Of a stretch of DNA of 64,000 nucleotides, positions 45,775 to 57,650 are shown piece after piece. Origin of the DNA: Phragmites australis (taxonomy: Eukaryota > Streptophyta > Magnoliopsida > Poales > Poaceae); NCBI RefSeq assembly GCF_958298935.1, contig NC_084923.1:33758501-33822500 (forward strand), written 5' to 3'. The position numbers were made by a program, and so were the translations under genes. A model generated the notes under the pieces. The model saw only the letters and a list, made by a program, of their open reading frames with translations. It was not told the DNA's origin and ran no database searches. The stretch's first letter is position 1; the number at the start of each line of letters is the position of its first letter.

Positions 45775-46245
45775 CTTGGTTGCCCGTTAGGTAAACTCAA
45801 TTATCCCTTTTGTTTCGTCGAGTTCCTTTACCCAGAGTCCAGAAAATTACCCAAAAAAAAAGGATTTAGATCTTAGTTTTCCGCTGTCCAAACCACTTTG
45901 TGCCTTTCGCAATTTTTTTTTCAATTTTTGCGCTGCTGAGTTTGAGTCCATCGTCGGTGTCTTGTTACTGGTCGAGTCATCGTGTTCTAGTTTCTAGCAT
46001 CGAGTCTTTGCTATTTTAGTCGTTGAGTTACTCGGCTTGCCTAGTCTGCTATAGCCGAGTTTGTGTCCCACTCGGGGTCCTGACCAGTCACTCCGACCAA
46101 CCACTCAGGGTTTGACCAGTCACTCCGACCATCCACTCATTGTCCGACCAGTCACTCCGTCCACCTTCTCGGATCCGACCACTTAGTAGGAGTTGTCCAC
46201 CTTCTCAGATCGAACCACCATAGCCGAAACAAAGGTAGCCAGAGT

Positions 46246-46247
<2 letters not shown>

Positions 46248-46287
<40 letters not shown>
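46248..46287. repeat. (AG)20 microsatellite in the chromovirus leader
   Basis: Twenty uninterrupted AG units in the untranslated leader between primer site and gag. Confidence 0.97.
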
Positions 46288-46291
<4 letters not shown>

Positions 46292-46864
46292 CTGGAAAAA
46301 TTTTGTGACCCACATACCTCACTAGTCTTAGAAAAGGCAGTAGAAGAGTTTTGAGTTTGTGTCACATTCACAAAAAAAAGAAAGTAAGTAGCAAAAAAAA
46401 AAGAGAAGAAGCAAAGAGAGCAAAAAAAAAAGAAGAAGAGAGTGAATTAAAAAAAAATAGGAATCAATTTGCTTTGCGTATTTTTGTTCCACTGTGTGGT
46501 GTGTGTTATAGTTATCGGCTTGCTTGAGCTAATTTTGGGAACGTGTTCGGGCCAGCAATTGTGACGCATATTGTGGACATTTATTCAGCTTTGCTAATCT
46601 GATTTCAATTATTGCTATTCCTTGCTACTAAATATTGTTTGTCCAAGCTACACCTTCTCTCGATCAGAACGGTTTCTCCCCTTGCAACTACTTCACTCGC
46701 ACCCGATATGGTATCACGAACCAGCCACCGGTTGTGCCAACTGCTGTGTAAGGTAAGAACACCTGCAAGAGTGTGGTAAGATGCTTGAGAGTGTGTGACT
46801 CCACCTTCACCACCTAGTAGTCGATAGGGATAATATCTTTGTCATCTTCTGTCTACTACTAACC

Positions 46865-47757
46865 ATGGTAGGTGAAACATCAGATACGAATGAGTGTGTT
46901 TTGAGAGAAGAACTCACAATATTGTTGGATGATCATCATCAAACTATTAGTGATGACATTGACAAGAAGCTTGCGAGAACCAATACCGCATTGCAATGAC
47001 TCAATGAAAGCATTGCAATACTCGATACACGGTTTGATCGATTAGTTAATCTACCACCAAACAATGGTCGATTGGATCCTCATGTTGCAGCTCATGAACA
47101 AGAGGAGTCCATCACTGATGAAGAAAATTTGAGGCAAGAATGTGACGCCTTTGATGCACGACAATGGAAACGATTGAACTTCAACCATCAAGGTATGAGA
47201 GGTAATGATTTTCAGCAACATAACCCACGTGTTAATGATGATCCATTTGCTAAGGTTAAGTTTATTATACCATCTTTTGCGAGTGCTTATGATGCTGAAA
47301 ACTATTTAGATTGGGAGATGACGGTCGAACAGAAGTTTAATGCTCATTTGGTTCCTGAAGTGCATAGAGTTAGGCATGCCACTAGTGAATTTAAAGATTT
47401 TGCAATCATCTGGTGGAATAGAGTTTGCATCGATGGATTAGCGCCTACGACATGGAATGCTTTAAAGGTTACTATGCGTAACAGATTTGTTCCACCCTCT
47501 TTTAAACGTGATTTGCGTAACAAATTGCAACGCTTAAACCAAGGTGGTAGATCTGTAGAAGAATATTACTAGGAGCTACAAATTTGTATGTTGCGTTGTG
47601 ATATTATTGAGGATGAAGAGGCTGCAATGGCGTGCTTTTATGGTGGGTTAAGGCGTGAAATTCAGGACATAGTTGATTACAAAGAATACGATAGTGTTCC
47701 TAGATTGTTTCAACTTGCATGTTTGGCAGAAAAAGAATTACAAGGACGACAATAGAG
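46865..47757 (+). pseudogene. Chromovirus gag
   Basis: Begins MVGETSDTNECVLREEL at 46,865. A TGA near 46,999 interrupts it before the longest open stretch (47,072-47,572). Signature words are DPFAKVKFIIPSFASAYDAE, NYLDWEMTVEQKF and FKDFAIIWWNRV, typical of the Retrotrans_gag capsid of grass chromoviruses. After a TAG at 47,570 it continues to AEKELQGRQ. Downstream zinc-knuckle sequence is scrambled (47,760-48,170). Confidence 0.85.
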
Positions 47758-48270
47758 GCCAAGGAACAATTTTGGAAGCTCGACTTCTTCAAAATCAACA
47801 CCGGGTCAAGACAAAACAGCCCCACGTTCAGCTTCACGGTCTGCTGCCCCCTTTTCGAGTAGGGCGCGTTCAGCAGTACCCTCAACACTGTCACACGCTC
47901 CCGAGGTAAGAAAATCCATAAATGTGCAGGGTCCGGCCAAGAGCTCTTCTTCGGTTGCCTCTACAGGGTGATCGACCGGGATTGTATGTCACTGATGCAA
48001 GGGAATGGACCACGTCATGAAGGATTGCCCAAGTCAGCAAGCATACATTGCAACAGAGGAGGTGGATATGTAAGTGCTAGTGATGTTGAGGATGAATATG
48101 CTCTTACATCTAACCTTGCAGGTAAAGAGGATCAACTCGAGATGGATATCGACCATGAGGAATAATTTAGTGCAGCTGCTACAGAGAATTATAGGACACT
48201 CATTGTGCAGAGAGTGTTAAGTACTCAAATGGAGTAAGCGGAACAGTTACACCGCCATAATCTATTTTAG

Positions 48271-51200
48271 ATGTTCCTTATAGTCAAGGACTTTCGTGTT
48301 CGAGTCATTATTTATGGAGGAAGCTGCAACAATTTGGTAAGTTCAGATTTGATCGAGAAACTTTCCTTGCCGACAAGAACACATCCTCATCCATACCACA
48401 TTCAGTGGTTCAACAATAGCGGTAAGGTGAAGGTAATGCAAACAGCTAGGGTGTATTTTTCTATTGGTTCATACCATGATTGTGCTGATTTCGATGTAGT
48501 TCCCATGCAAGCATGCTCCCTTTTACTAGGACGACCATGGGAGTTTGATACTGATGCAACACATCATGGTAGAAGTAATAAGTACACTCTTATGCATAAA
48601 GGAAAGAAAATAGCTTTTCTACCTTTAACCCCTGCTGAAATTGTGAAATGTGAACAAGAGATAGCTAAAAATAAAAGAAAAGAGCTTGAGAATGAATCTG
48701 AAAATCAGCAAGTAGCGAAAAACGTTTTTCCACTCAAAAAGGAGAAAGCAACAACAACTTCTAAGTCCGATGGAATTAAACTAAAAGGGTGTGTTATGCT
48801 TGCCACTAAATCTAACCTTGCTGAAATTTGTGATAATGAGCTACCATGCTATGCTTTGATATGCAAAGATGCTTTAGTTTCACTTAAGGATATATCTACC
48901 TCTTTGCCTCCTGCTATTGCTAACATTTTGCAGGAGTTTGTGGATGTATTTCCAGCTAAGGTACCCCAAGGATTACCACCTATTCGAGGGATTGAGCATC
49001 AAATTGATTTGATTCCGGGAGCAATTTTGCCAAACCGTGCTGCATATAGGACCAATCCGGAAGAGACTAAGGAAATTCAGCGACAAATCCAAGACCTTTT
49101 GGACTGCGGGTATGTACAAGAAATTCTTAGCCCTTGTGCCATTCCCGTTCTTTTGGTTCCTAAGAAAGATGGTAATTTGCGTATGTGTGTTAATTGTAGA
49201 GCCATCAATAATATTACTAGGTTAGATGACATGCTTGATGAATTGAGTGGTTCTATAATTTTTACTAAAATTGACTTGCGAAGCGGATACCACCAAATTA
49301 GAATGAAACTTGGAGATGAATGGAAGAAAATTTTAAAAATTAAGTTTGGTTTGTATGAATGGTTAGTAATGCCTTTTGGGTTAACTAATGCACCTAGTAC
49401 TTTAATGCGATTAATGAACAAAGTTTTAGGTATTTTTATTGGAAGATTTGTGGTGGTTTATTTTGATGATATCTCGATTTACAGCAAGTTACAAGGACAA
49501 CACTTTGATCATTTACGTGCTGTTTTTAATGCTTTGAGAGATACATGTTTGTTCGGTAACCTCGAAAAGTGCACCTTTTGCACGGATCGAGTTTCTTTTC
49601 TTGGCTATGTTGTTACTTCATAGGGAATAGAGGTGGATGAAGCAAAAATCGCAGCCATAAAGAGCTGGCCGACCCCAGAGACTGTTACTCAAGTAAGAAG
49701 CTCTCATGGTCTTGCGGATTTCTATCGACGATTTGTGCGAGATTTCAGCATCATTGCTGCTCCATTAAATGAGTTGACAAAGAAAGGAGTAATTTTTAAA
49801 TAGAGATCTGCACAAGAAAAAGCATTCATGTTGTTGAAAGAGAAACTTACCTATGCTCCATTGCTCCAACTCCCTGATTTTGGTAAGATCTTTGAACTAG
49901 AATGTGATGCTAGTAGGATTGGAATTGGAGGTGTACTAATTCAAGAAGGTAAACATGTTGCTTATTTCAGCGAGAAATTAAATGGGCCAAGTCTGAATTA
50001 TTCCACTTATGATAAGGAATTGTATGTTTTAGTTCGTGTTCTTGAAACTTGGCAACATTATCTATGGTCCAAAGAATTTATTATACATTCTGATCATGAA
50101 TCGCTAAAACATATTAGAAGTCAAGCTAAACTGAATAAATGATATGCTAAATGGATATAATTTATTGATTCATTTCCATATGTCATAAAACATAAGAAAG
50201 GAAAAGACAATGTGATTATTGATGCGCTTTTTAGGCATTATACCATGTTATCTCAACTTGATCATAAGATTTTTGGTTTAGAAACCATTATGGAATTATA
50301 TGCGGCTGATTTAGACTTTAAAGAAGTGCTTGAATATTTTATAGAAGGGAAAGCATGGAATAAATATGTGATGAATAATGGATTGCTCTATCGTGCTAAC
50401 AAGCTATGCATTCCAGCTAGCTCCGTTCATCTTCTGTTGTTGCAGGAGGCGCATGGAGGAGGATTGATGGTACATTTTGGAGCAAAGAAGACTGAAGATG
50501 TGCTGCCTGCTCATTTCTTTTGGCCAAAGATGAGACGTGACGTTGAGCGCTACGTGTCACGTTGCACCACTTGCAATAAAGCTAAGTCTCGCTTAAATCC
50601 ACATGGTCTTTACATGCCTATTCCTGTTCCTAGTGTACCTTGGGAGGATATTTTCATGGATTTTGTTTTGGGATTGCCTAAGATAATGAGGGGGAGGGAT
50701 AGCATATTTGTAATTTTGGATCGATTCTCTAAAATAGCACATTTTATACCTTGTCACAAGAGCGATGATGCTACAAACATAGCTGATTTGTTTTTTAGGA
50801 AATCGTTCGACTACATGGAGTGCCTAATACTATCATCTCGGATCGTGACACAAAGTTTTTGAGTCACTTTTGGAGATCACATTGGAATAAATTGGGGACA
50901 AATGTGTTGTTTTCTACTACGTGTCATCCCCAAACTGATGGTCAAACAGAGGTTGTCAACCGCACATTATCTACCATGTTGCATGCAGTTCTAAAGAAGA
51001 ATTTGAGGATATAGGAAGAGTGTTTACCATATTAAATTTGCTTACAATAGGTCGGTACACTCCACCACCAAGGTAAGTCCATTCCAGGTAGTGTATGGAT
51101 TTAATCCCCGTGCTATTATTGATTTACTACATTTGCCTACTTGTGAAAGACTTAATTGAGATGCTAAGAAACGTGCTAAGTTTATTCTTAAGTTGCATGA

Positions 51201-51616
51201 CACAACTAAAAAGAATATAGAGAGTATGACTGAAAAGTATAAGATTGCTGGAAGTAAAGAGGAAGGAAATAAAGTTTGAACCGGGTGGTTTAGTTTGGTT
51301 GCATTTGAGGAAGGATAGGTTTCCAGAACTAAGAAAATCAAAGTTGATGTCTAGAGCTGATGGACCATGTAAGATAATTGAGAAAATCAATGACAATGCA
51401 TACAAATTGGATATACCTGCAGATTTTGGAGTTAGTCCCACATTTAACATTTCAGATTTGAAGCCATATTTGGGAGAAGAAGATGAGCTTGAGTCAAGGA
51501 TGACTCCAATTCAAGAGGGGGAGGATGATGAGCTCATGGCTCTTTCGGATACGATCAATACCACCAATAATCCTCAAATCATACAAGGTCCAATTACAAG
51601 AGCACGTGCACGATAA
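48271..51616 (+). pseudogene. Chromovirus pol: protease, RT, RNase H, integrase
   Basis: Protease reads VIIYGGSCNNL, with Tyr at the catalytic Asp position (48,313-48,315). RT has FTKIDLRSGYHQI, MPFGLTNAPSTL and VVVYFDDISIYS; RNase H has [11 protein letters not shown] and [18 protein letters not shown]; integrase has the zinc region ending CTTCNKAK and D, D, E residues in [16 protein letters not shown] and DGQTEVVNR. The frame is closed by a TAG at 49,621, a TAG at 49,801, a TGA at 50,140, a shift near 50,815 and others near 51,015-51,280. The final frame (51,245-51,616) ends IIQGPITRARAR; its last 30 codons lie inside the LTR. Confidence 0.9.
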
Positions 51617-52474
51617 TTAGACCACCAGGTGAACTCGTTCCTTGCTGTTCGTGTTTCCTTAGATGGATTACCACTAAATTCTTGTGATGTTTTATTGCAT
51701 AGGAACATGAGAGAAGTACCATAACCTTACTCGAACGTCACTTCTTGAAGGCAAAGTCTTACTCGGACTCAAGGCTGAATTCTAGTCGTGGTTGAAGTCG
51801 TGGTCGTGGTCAAAGTCGAGTTCCAGGACAGCACGTCACTAAAACGGGCATAACTCTCTCATACAAAGTCTGTTTTAGGCAATCTTGGACATTTTGGAAA
51901 GCTTACGACGAGCCATTTCCAATGGATATGAGCTCGAGCATATATTCCTTATAGTTTATTCAGAGTCAAAGGAATAAGGTGTTGTGTCACCGTTTTGAAC
52001 CCTGCCGGGTTTTGTAATCATATCGGAGTCAGAGTCCAGGTTGTGCATGACTCTCTCCGCGGTTGCACAACCCTCGGTCGACCGCGGTTGCACAACCCTC
52101 GGTCGATCTCCTCACATCCCCTATATGTACACAGTAGTCGTCATAGTTTAGACTTGGGTTTGGCTTAGATTATTCTGTTTAATACAGTTTCACTGATTAT
52201 TGGTTTGTTGAACCCCAAACTCGAGTGCTTCATTGGTAATTAGCATATTCAGATTGCATCTACCTGATCTCGCTTGTGTTCTCAATTCTCTTGCAGGAAA
52301 AGTCTTCTTGGTGAGGTCAACCGCGTCTTAGCACGATTGATAACCATGGAGTAGTGGTGTAGTGGTTGCGAGGGTTCTTGATCTGTTTTGATCAGAGTCT
52401 TTCGATTATCAATGTTGAAACTCCAGTAATCAACTTATCATATTACCTTTGGAAGATCGAGCAAACACGCATCA
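51526..52474 (+). repeat. 3' LTR of the chromovirus
   Basis: 949 bp, starting TGATGAGCTC directly after the polypurine tract and ending GCATCA before GAAAG. It contains the end of the pol reading frame (51,526-51,616) and a short tandem duplication near 52,060-52,105. Confidence 0.85.
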
Positions 52475-54194
52475 GAAAGGGACGAAGGCAAATCCAATTG
52501 GTAGGCCACCTCTTCACGTCGAGCAACAATTTGGAATGGTCCCACGTATCGGGATGCTAGCTTCCCTATGACTTGAAAGAGTCAAACTCCTTTGAGTGGA
52601 GAAACCTTGAGATACACAAAGTCTCAAATCTCGAACACAAGTTCTCTCCGGTGGCGACAATACTCGCTTGGTAGCTATCGTTGTAAGAGAACTTAGTGAA
52701 TAGCAAGCATATATCCCACTTCTTCCCATATGTGAGAGCACAAGCTCAAAGCATGTCCTCCAGAATCTGATTCACCCTCTCGGTTTGACCATTAATCTAG
52801 GGGTGGTATACGGTGCTATGGAAGAGCTCAGTTCCCATGGCCTCATACAGGTTTCTCTGAAAATGAGAAGTGAACCGAATGCCTTGATCAGAAAGGATCT
52901 TCTTTGGAATCCCATGAAGGCAAACAATTTGAGTGAGGTACAACTCTGTATATTTCTTGACCAAATACGTGATCTTGACAGGAAGAAAATAAGCAGACTT
53001 TTTCAATCGGTCCACAATGGCCTAGATCGAGTCATATCCATGAGAGGTCTTCGGCAATCCAGTAATGAATTCCATTCCAATCTCCTCCGACTTCTAGGAG
53101 AGAATGGGTAAACATTGGAGCGTACCGGCCGGTTTGGGGTGTTCGGACTTTACTCTTTGGTAGACATCACACTCAACAACATATTGAGTGATTTCTCGCT
53201 TCATGCGAGTCCACCAAAATCTAGGCTTGAGGTCTTGGTATATCTTTGTGCTTCCGGAATGGATGGATAACAAAGAATCATGAGCTTCATCTAGAATTTT
53301 GTTCCTTAATGCCTTGACTTTCGGAACCACTAGTTGGTTCCCAAACCACAAGACACCTTGGTCATCCTAAAATAAATAGATAGCCTTTCCATCATTTATT
53401 TTATTTTAGATTCGGGCCATACCCTTATCATCCTTCTGAGTTGCATTGATTTCATCTAGGAGGGTGGATGTGATCTCAAAATTTGCAAGAAATCCCTCCG
53501 GGACATTTCGAGCCCAAGTCTCCAAAATTCATCACAAAGTGTGGCATTTCCGGGCTTGGCCATTAGGCAATTGCGTTGAGCCTTCCTACTCAATGCATTG
53601 GCAACAACATTCACCTTGCCGGGATGATAATGAACTTCTAGTTCATAATCCTAGATCAACTCAAGCCATCTTTTTTGTCTCATGTTCAGATTAGCTTGAG
53701 TGAAGATGTATTTGAGACTTTTGTGATCCGTATAGATACGACACAAATTTCCTAGCAGATAGTGACACCAAATCTTCAAGGCATGCATGACTGCAGCAAG
53801 CTCTAAATCATGAGTTGGGTAGTTCTCTTAGTGGCGCTTCAATTGGCATGAAGCGTAAGCAACAACTCGGCCTTCTTACATGAGGACACATCCGAGGCCT
53901 ATGCAGGAAGCGTCACAGTAGATGTCGAAACCCTTGTCCACCTCATGTTGAGCGAGAACGAGAGTGGTAACAAGCAATTTCTTCAAAATCTGGAAACCTA
54001 ACTCACATTCACTCAACCATTCGAACATGTTTTCTTGCTTTAATAGCTCAGTCATGGGCTTAGCAATCTTGTAGAAGTTCTCGATGAACCAGTGGTAATA
54101 ATCCGTAAGTCCAAAAAGCTCCGGATGTTAGTGACATTCTTGGGCTGAACCCAATTGAGAACCTCTTGCACTTTGCTCGGATCAACGATGTCAT
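52475..54194 (-). pseudogene. RT-RNase H-integrase part of the older minus-strand Gypsy element
   Basis: Reading from 54,194 down: VQEVLNWVQPKNVTNI and the thumb; RNase H entry with FDIYCDASCIGLGCVLM and [15 protein letters not shown]; then ALSRKAQRN. Integrase has HSGSTKIYQDLKPRFWW, ECDVYQRVKSEHPKPAG and CLHGIPKKILSDQGIRFTS with catalytic Asp. Stops and shifts are frequent. The palm, protease, gag and 5' LTR are missing beyond 54,194. It continues left of the chromovirus at 44,889. Confidence 0.85.
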
Positions 54195-54295
54195 GTCTTA
54201 AATCCGTAATCACGTAATTAAGTCTAATCATGTGTTATTAGTGTCATGATTAATTTTGGGGCAATTTATTTAGGCATACTAGATCACTTTGTTTC

Positions 54296-54509
54296 GAGTC
54301 AATCAGATGAAAGAAGGAAATTCGGGAGAGAAAGGAATATATTCTTATGTGGCCCAGTCATAACACTAGTGTCCATCCCCATAATTCTCTCCTCCTCCTT
54401 CCATCTCTTGAACTCCAACTCTTTATTCGTAACTTCAACTTTTTTGGCTTCAAGTGCAATCCTCTCTTGTTCTTGTGTATGTGCTCGTTCGTAGCGCTCC
54501 TCTTTCTTC

Positions 54510-54543
<34 letters not shown>

Positions 54544-55397
54544 TTCTACCTTCTCTGCCTAGAAGCTTTTAAATGTTCCCATGTACATCTTATCTTCTTT
54601 GCCTCGGTAACTTCTACCTGGTCACAATTTCACCTCTTTCTTACTACTTGGTCTTTTGAAGGGATCACTTTTTGGAGTTGCTATTGCATCCTCCTCATCT
54701 ATTGGACTACTTGAGTTGGCACTTACACGAGTGGAAGAACCTAGAGATGAATTAGATGTTGTCTTCTGCTTCTTTGAAGACAACAAAGGGCCACTTTGGT
54801 TGGTGTTGTAGTAGAGGCCAACAATGCAAGAACTAGAATGCTTTCCCATCATGTTTTCCCTTGTACATAGTACATGTTTGAACAATCTGAACAAGGAAAG
54901 AATGAATATGAGTTACTACACTTGCACACAACATAAAGAGTCTACAAGTAATTGGCATAAACAACATGTACCTTGTCTCTCTCCGTCACACCGCTTTGCC
55001 TTCTCCGCTCAACCTCATCAATACAAGAAGCAAATTTGTTAACAACTTTTTTAATATCACCCCAACGGTTCTGAAGTGAGGTTGGATTACGGTTTGATTC
55101 AAAGTTCTTTTGCTCGTGGATGTATGAATGAATTCTCTTTCAATAAGTAGAGCAAGATTGTTGGGTACCTTGGGATGCATCCATACTTATATTTAGCCAT
55201 ACCAACACCAACATCTTATCTTTCTCCTCACAAATTTTTTTAGATCTTCTGTTGTTTGGTCCTGTAGACGAAGGAGGTGTTTCAATTGATGTTGCTTGCT
55301 CCTCAACTACAGGCCAATCCAAATTTTCATCCCAACCAGTGTCTCCCTGACTCAAAATGTTAACATACTGCTCCATATTGCCTACCAAATTCAACAT
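54296..55397 (-). pseudogene. Harbinger ORF1 (Myb/SANT-like, NAM-associated domain), broken
   Basis: From about 55,397: DENLDWPVVEEQ, a Pro/Ser stretch, then MLVLVWLNISMDASQGTQQ and, after a stop, SNRNPTSLQNRWGDIKKVVNKF with VERRRQSGVTERDKV, the Myb/SANT-like DNA-binding domain of Harbinger ORF1. Downstream frames carry the C-terminal coil (LEAKKVEVTNKELEFKRWKEE, then RIMGMDTS), also known as the NAM-associated domain. In Harbinger elements ORF1 helps the transposase reach DNA. Stops and shifts throughout show decay. Confidence 0.75.
54511..54540. repeat. (CT)15 microsatellite inside Harbinger ORF1
   Basis: Thirty bases of CT; on the minus strand it would encode alternating Arg-Glu in the ORF1 coil. 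Confidence 0.95.
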
Positions 55398-56211
55398 GCA
55401 AGAAAAAATTCAGTTATGTATTCATAATGACATTTCATCGAACACTTGCAGTGCACAAAACCTAAAAGTTCTACTCTAGAATTGACAGTAGGCTATAGTT
55501 CAATCTAGCAATCAAATTATGCAACCAACATCATGTAGTCGTAATCTAGCACTCAAACCACACAAATTAACATCACTTTCTCCTCAATCCATAAAAGAAT
55601 ACATGCTTCTCACCTCTATGCAGGTGAGCTGCTGCTGCTGCGTGCTACATGTTACCACGTGTTACCGTGTTGCTGCAAGCTGCTGCTGCTGCATTGCGCC
55701 CCCCACGCAGATGGCCGAGCACACCACGTTCACCACGCCAACGACTGAGCGCACCACGCCCACCACTCCGACGGCCACCACCCCCACCACAAAGATGGCT
55801 GAGCGCAGCACGTGACTCCCTAGGCAGGTGGAGGGGCAGCTGCGGGGCGGTGCGTAGGCTCAAAGGCACATGCTCCCAAGCGCTGGCGAAGGGGCAGTGG
55901 AGGGGCGGCGCGATGCCACGGGCACGCGAGGAGGCACGTTCTCAGCGACGGAGGATGCGCAGGCACTCGGGGGAGATCCAACAGGGATGACAACCATGGA
56001 GGTGAGTGCTCGGCGACGCAGGCGCGTGGGAGCCTGGGAACGGAAAAGCGCAGGGAAGACTACATGCGGAGGCACGCGGGAACGGAGACGAACAAGGATG
56101 GTGGGCCAAATTTGGCCACTCTTTCCCAGTATTTGATAGCTACTTGGTTGGTTACTCTGTTGGAGCTCATTTTTGGCAAGCCGGAAGGCCACGCTGCTAG
56201 AGATGCTCTAA

Positions 56212-57650
56212 ATACAATGTTTTTTCGTGTTTTGGGCTCTTTATGTAAACTTTTGGTCTGAAAAGTAAATTATAAAAAGTATACTCAATCCATATGAATA
56301 GTAAATTATAAAAAGTATAAGAACTCCAATCGAAATAGTAAAGGGCTGCAATAGAAAAGTTCTACTGGACCCATTTGAAGCTATCTTGCATTTTAGCTTT
56401 GATACTTGAGTAGTGTCTTCAACAGATGTGGTACGGGAAACTTAATTCTACAAGGGAGCGTGGACATATGAGATATCTCTTTCATTTATTTTTCTCATCT
56501 AATATCTATCTATTGATTTTTTATATATCCTATATTTTTTTATCTATCTCTGTAGCATAAATATTAATATAAATGAGCAGTTTTTATAATCTATACAAAT
56601 GCAAGGGCTAATAAAATTTCCTCCTCTCATGTGATAATCTCTCTCTCCTTTATGAGACCACAGATAGCGGTGGCTTGTGTTGCTCATGCCCTTATGGGTT
56701 GTACACATTTCTAGCTTTCTCTGAACATTCACGCCCTCCTCTGATTTCTCTCGGGCCGACACGACACTAGCTACTACTATTAGCTAGGTCCACCCCTGTC
56801 TCTGTGTCTTATGATTCAGCTTTTCACCGAACTTCAGAGCAGAAGCAAAGGGCAGACCATGCATGCATGCAAAAAATGTTGACCCGACGAGAAGTAGCTG
56901 TGACAGATTAAAGTTTCATAGAGACAATCAAATATCTGACATTCTGACTACAAGCTCTTGCAGTTACGGAAAACATTGCACAAAATATCTACATGTATTA
57001 GATTTGCAGCCGATGCAATCCTATCTGGGATGAAGAAATGCAAGTAAAAAGAATTATGCAATAAGCAACTCGATAAAATCATAGCATACTTATGTTATAC
57101 TGGGTAACAAAACGTTCAATAATATACAGAATCTACGGCGGGGTTTGACGACAAAACAAGCCATATCTGCCATATCCTTACCCTATTGCAGCAAGCCATA
57201 TGAAGTACCAAAATGACAGCACCAATGCACCATTATATGCTTATGCTACAATAAAAGGCAACAAGCATGGAACATATCTATCAGGGATACTCTTGACCTG
57301 TTGATGAGCTGAGCACAATGTCAAACTTTTCGGCCTTTTATGTCTTGATCCTCGCATATGCTATGGCAGATAAGCATGCAAGCTCAACATAAGCCAAGCT
57401 AGTGCAAGACAAAGAGGAAATAAGTTAAGAGCACTCCAATTGCCCTGACTCGTGAGAGCAATAGCAGAAACACAGATGTTTGGCTGAAGATCTTATTGTC
57501 TCCTGATAGGTTTCTCACGTTTCCTTAGTCAATAGAGTATACAGGAATAAAAAAACAATGGCATGCATTTTCCTCCGAGCTGGAGCCTCGATATATATAT
57601 GAGACAACAAACAGTACAGAAAGTACATTGGATATACTTGTCCCACCGAG
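56212..57650. other. Intergenic, probably 3' flank of the minus-strand gene
   Basis: AT-rich. An imperfect repeat of GTAAATTATAAAAAGTAT occurs twice at 56,265-56,320. No coding signature, RNA gene or complete transposon was recognised. Confidence 0.4.

Larger units (their letters stand above)
44890..52474 (+). mobile_element. Full-length but mutated Gypsy chromovirus (CRM/Reina-like)
   Basis: 7,585 bp, bounded by LTRs 44,890-45,760 and 51,526-52,474 that both end GCAAACACGCATCA. A perfect 5-bp duplication GAAAG lies at 44,885-44,889 and 52,475-52,479. Primer site TGGTATCAGAGG fits initiator Met tRNA; a polypurine tract (GAGGGGGAGGA) lies at 51,515-51,525. Order gag-protease-RT-RNase H-integrase is the Gypsy order. 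The last codons of pol lie inside the 3' LTR, as in the CRM clade; the exact clade is inference. It is inserted in opposite orientation in the older chromodomain Gypsy element. Confidence 0.9.
54290..56208 (-). mobile_element. PIF/Harbinger element with ORF1, right end preserved
   Basis: On the minus strand the end reads GAGCATCTCTAGCAGCG and is preceded by TTA (56,209-56,211), the expected 3-bp duplication. Next to it lies a GC-rich leader region (55,640-56,100) and then the ORF1 remnant. No transposase ORF is present and the left end could not be defined. Confidence 0.6.

Noticed and set aside
49077..49421. Minus-strand ORF opposite the chromovirus RT
   Set aside because: Antisense shadow of a clear reverse transcriptase.
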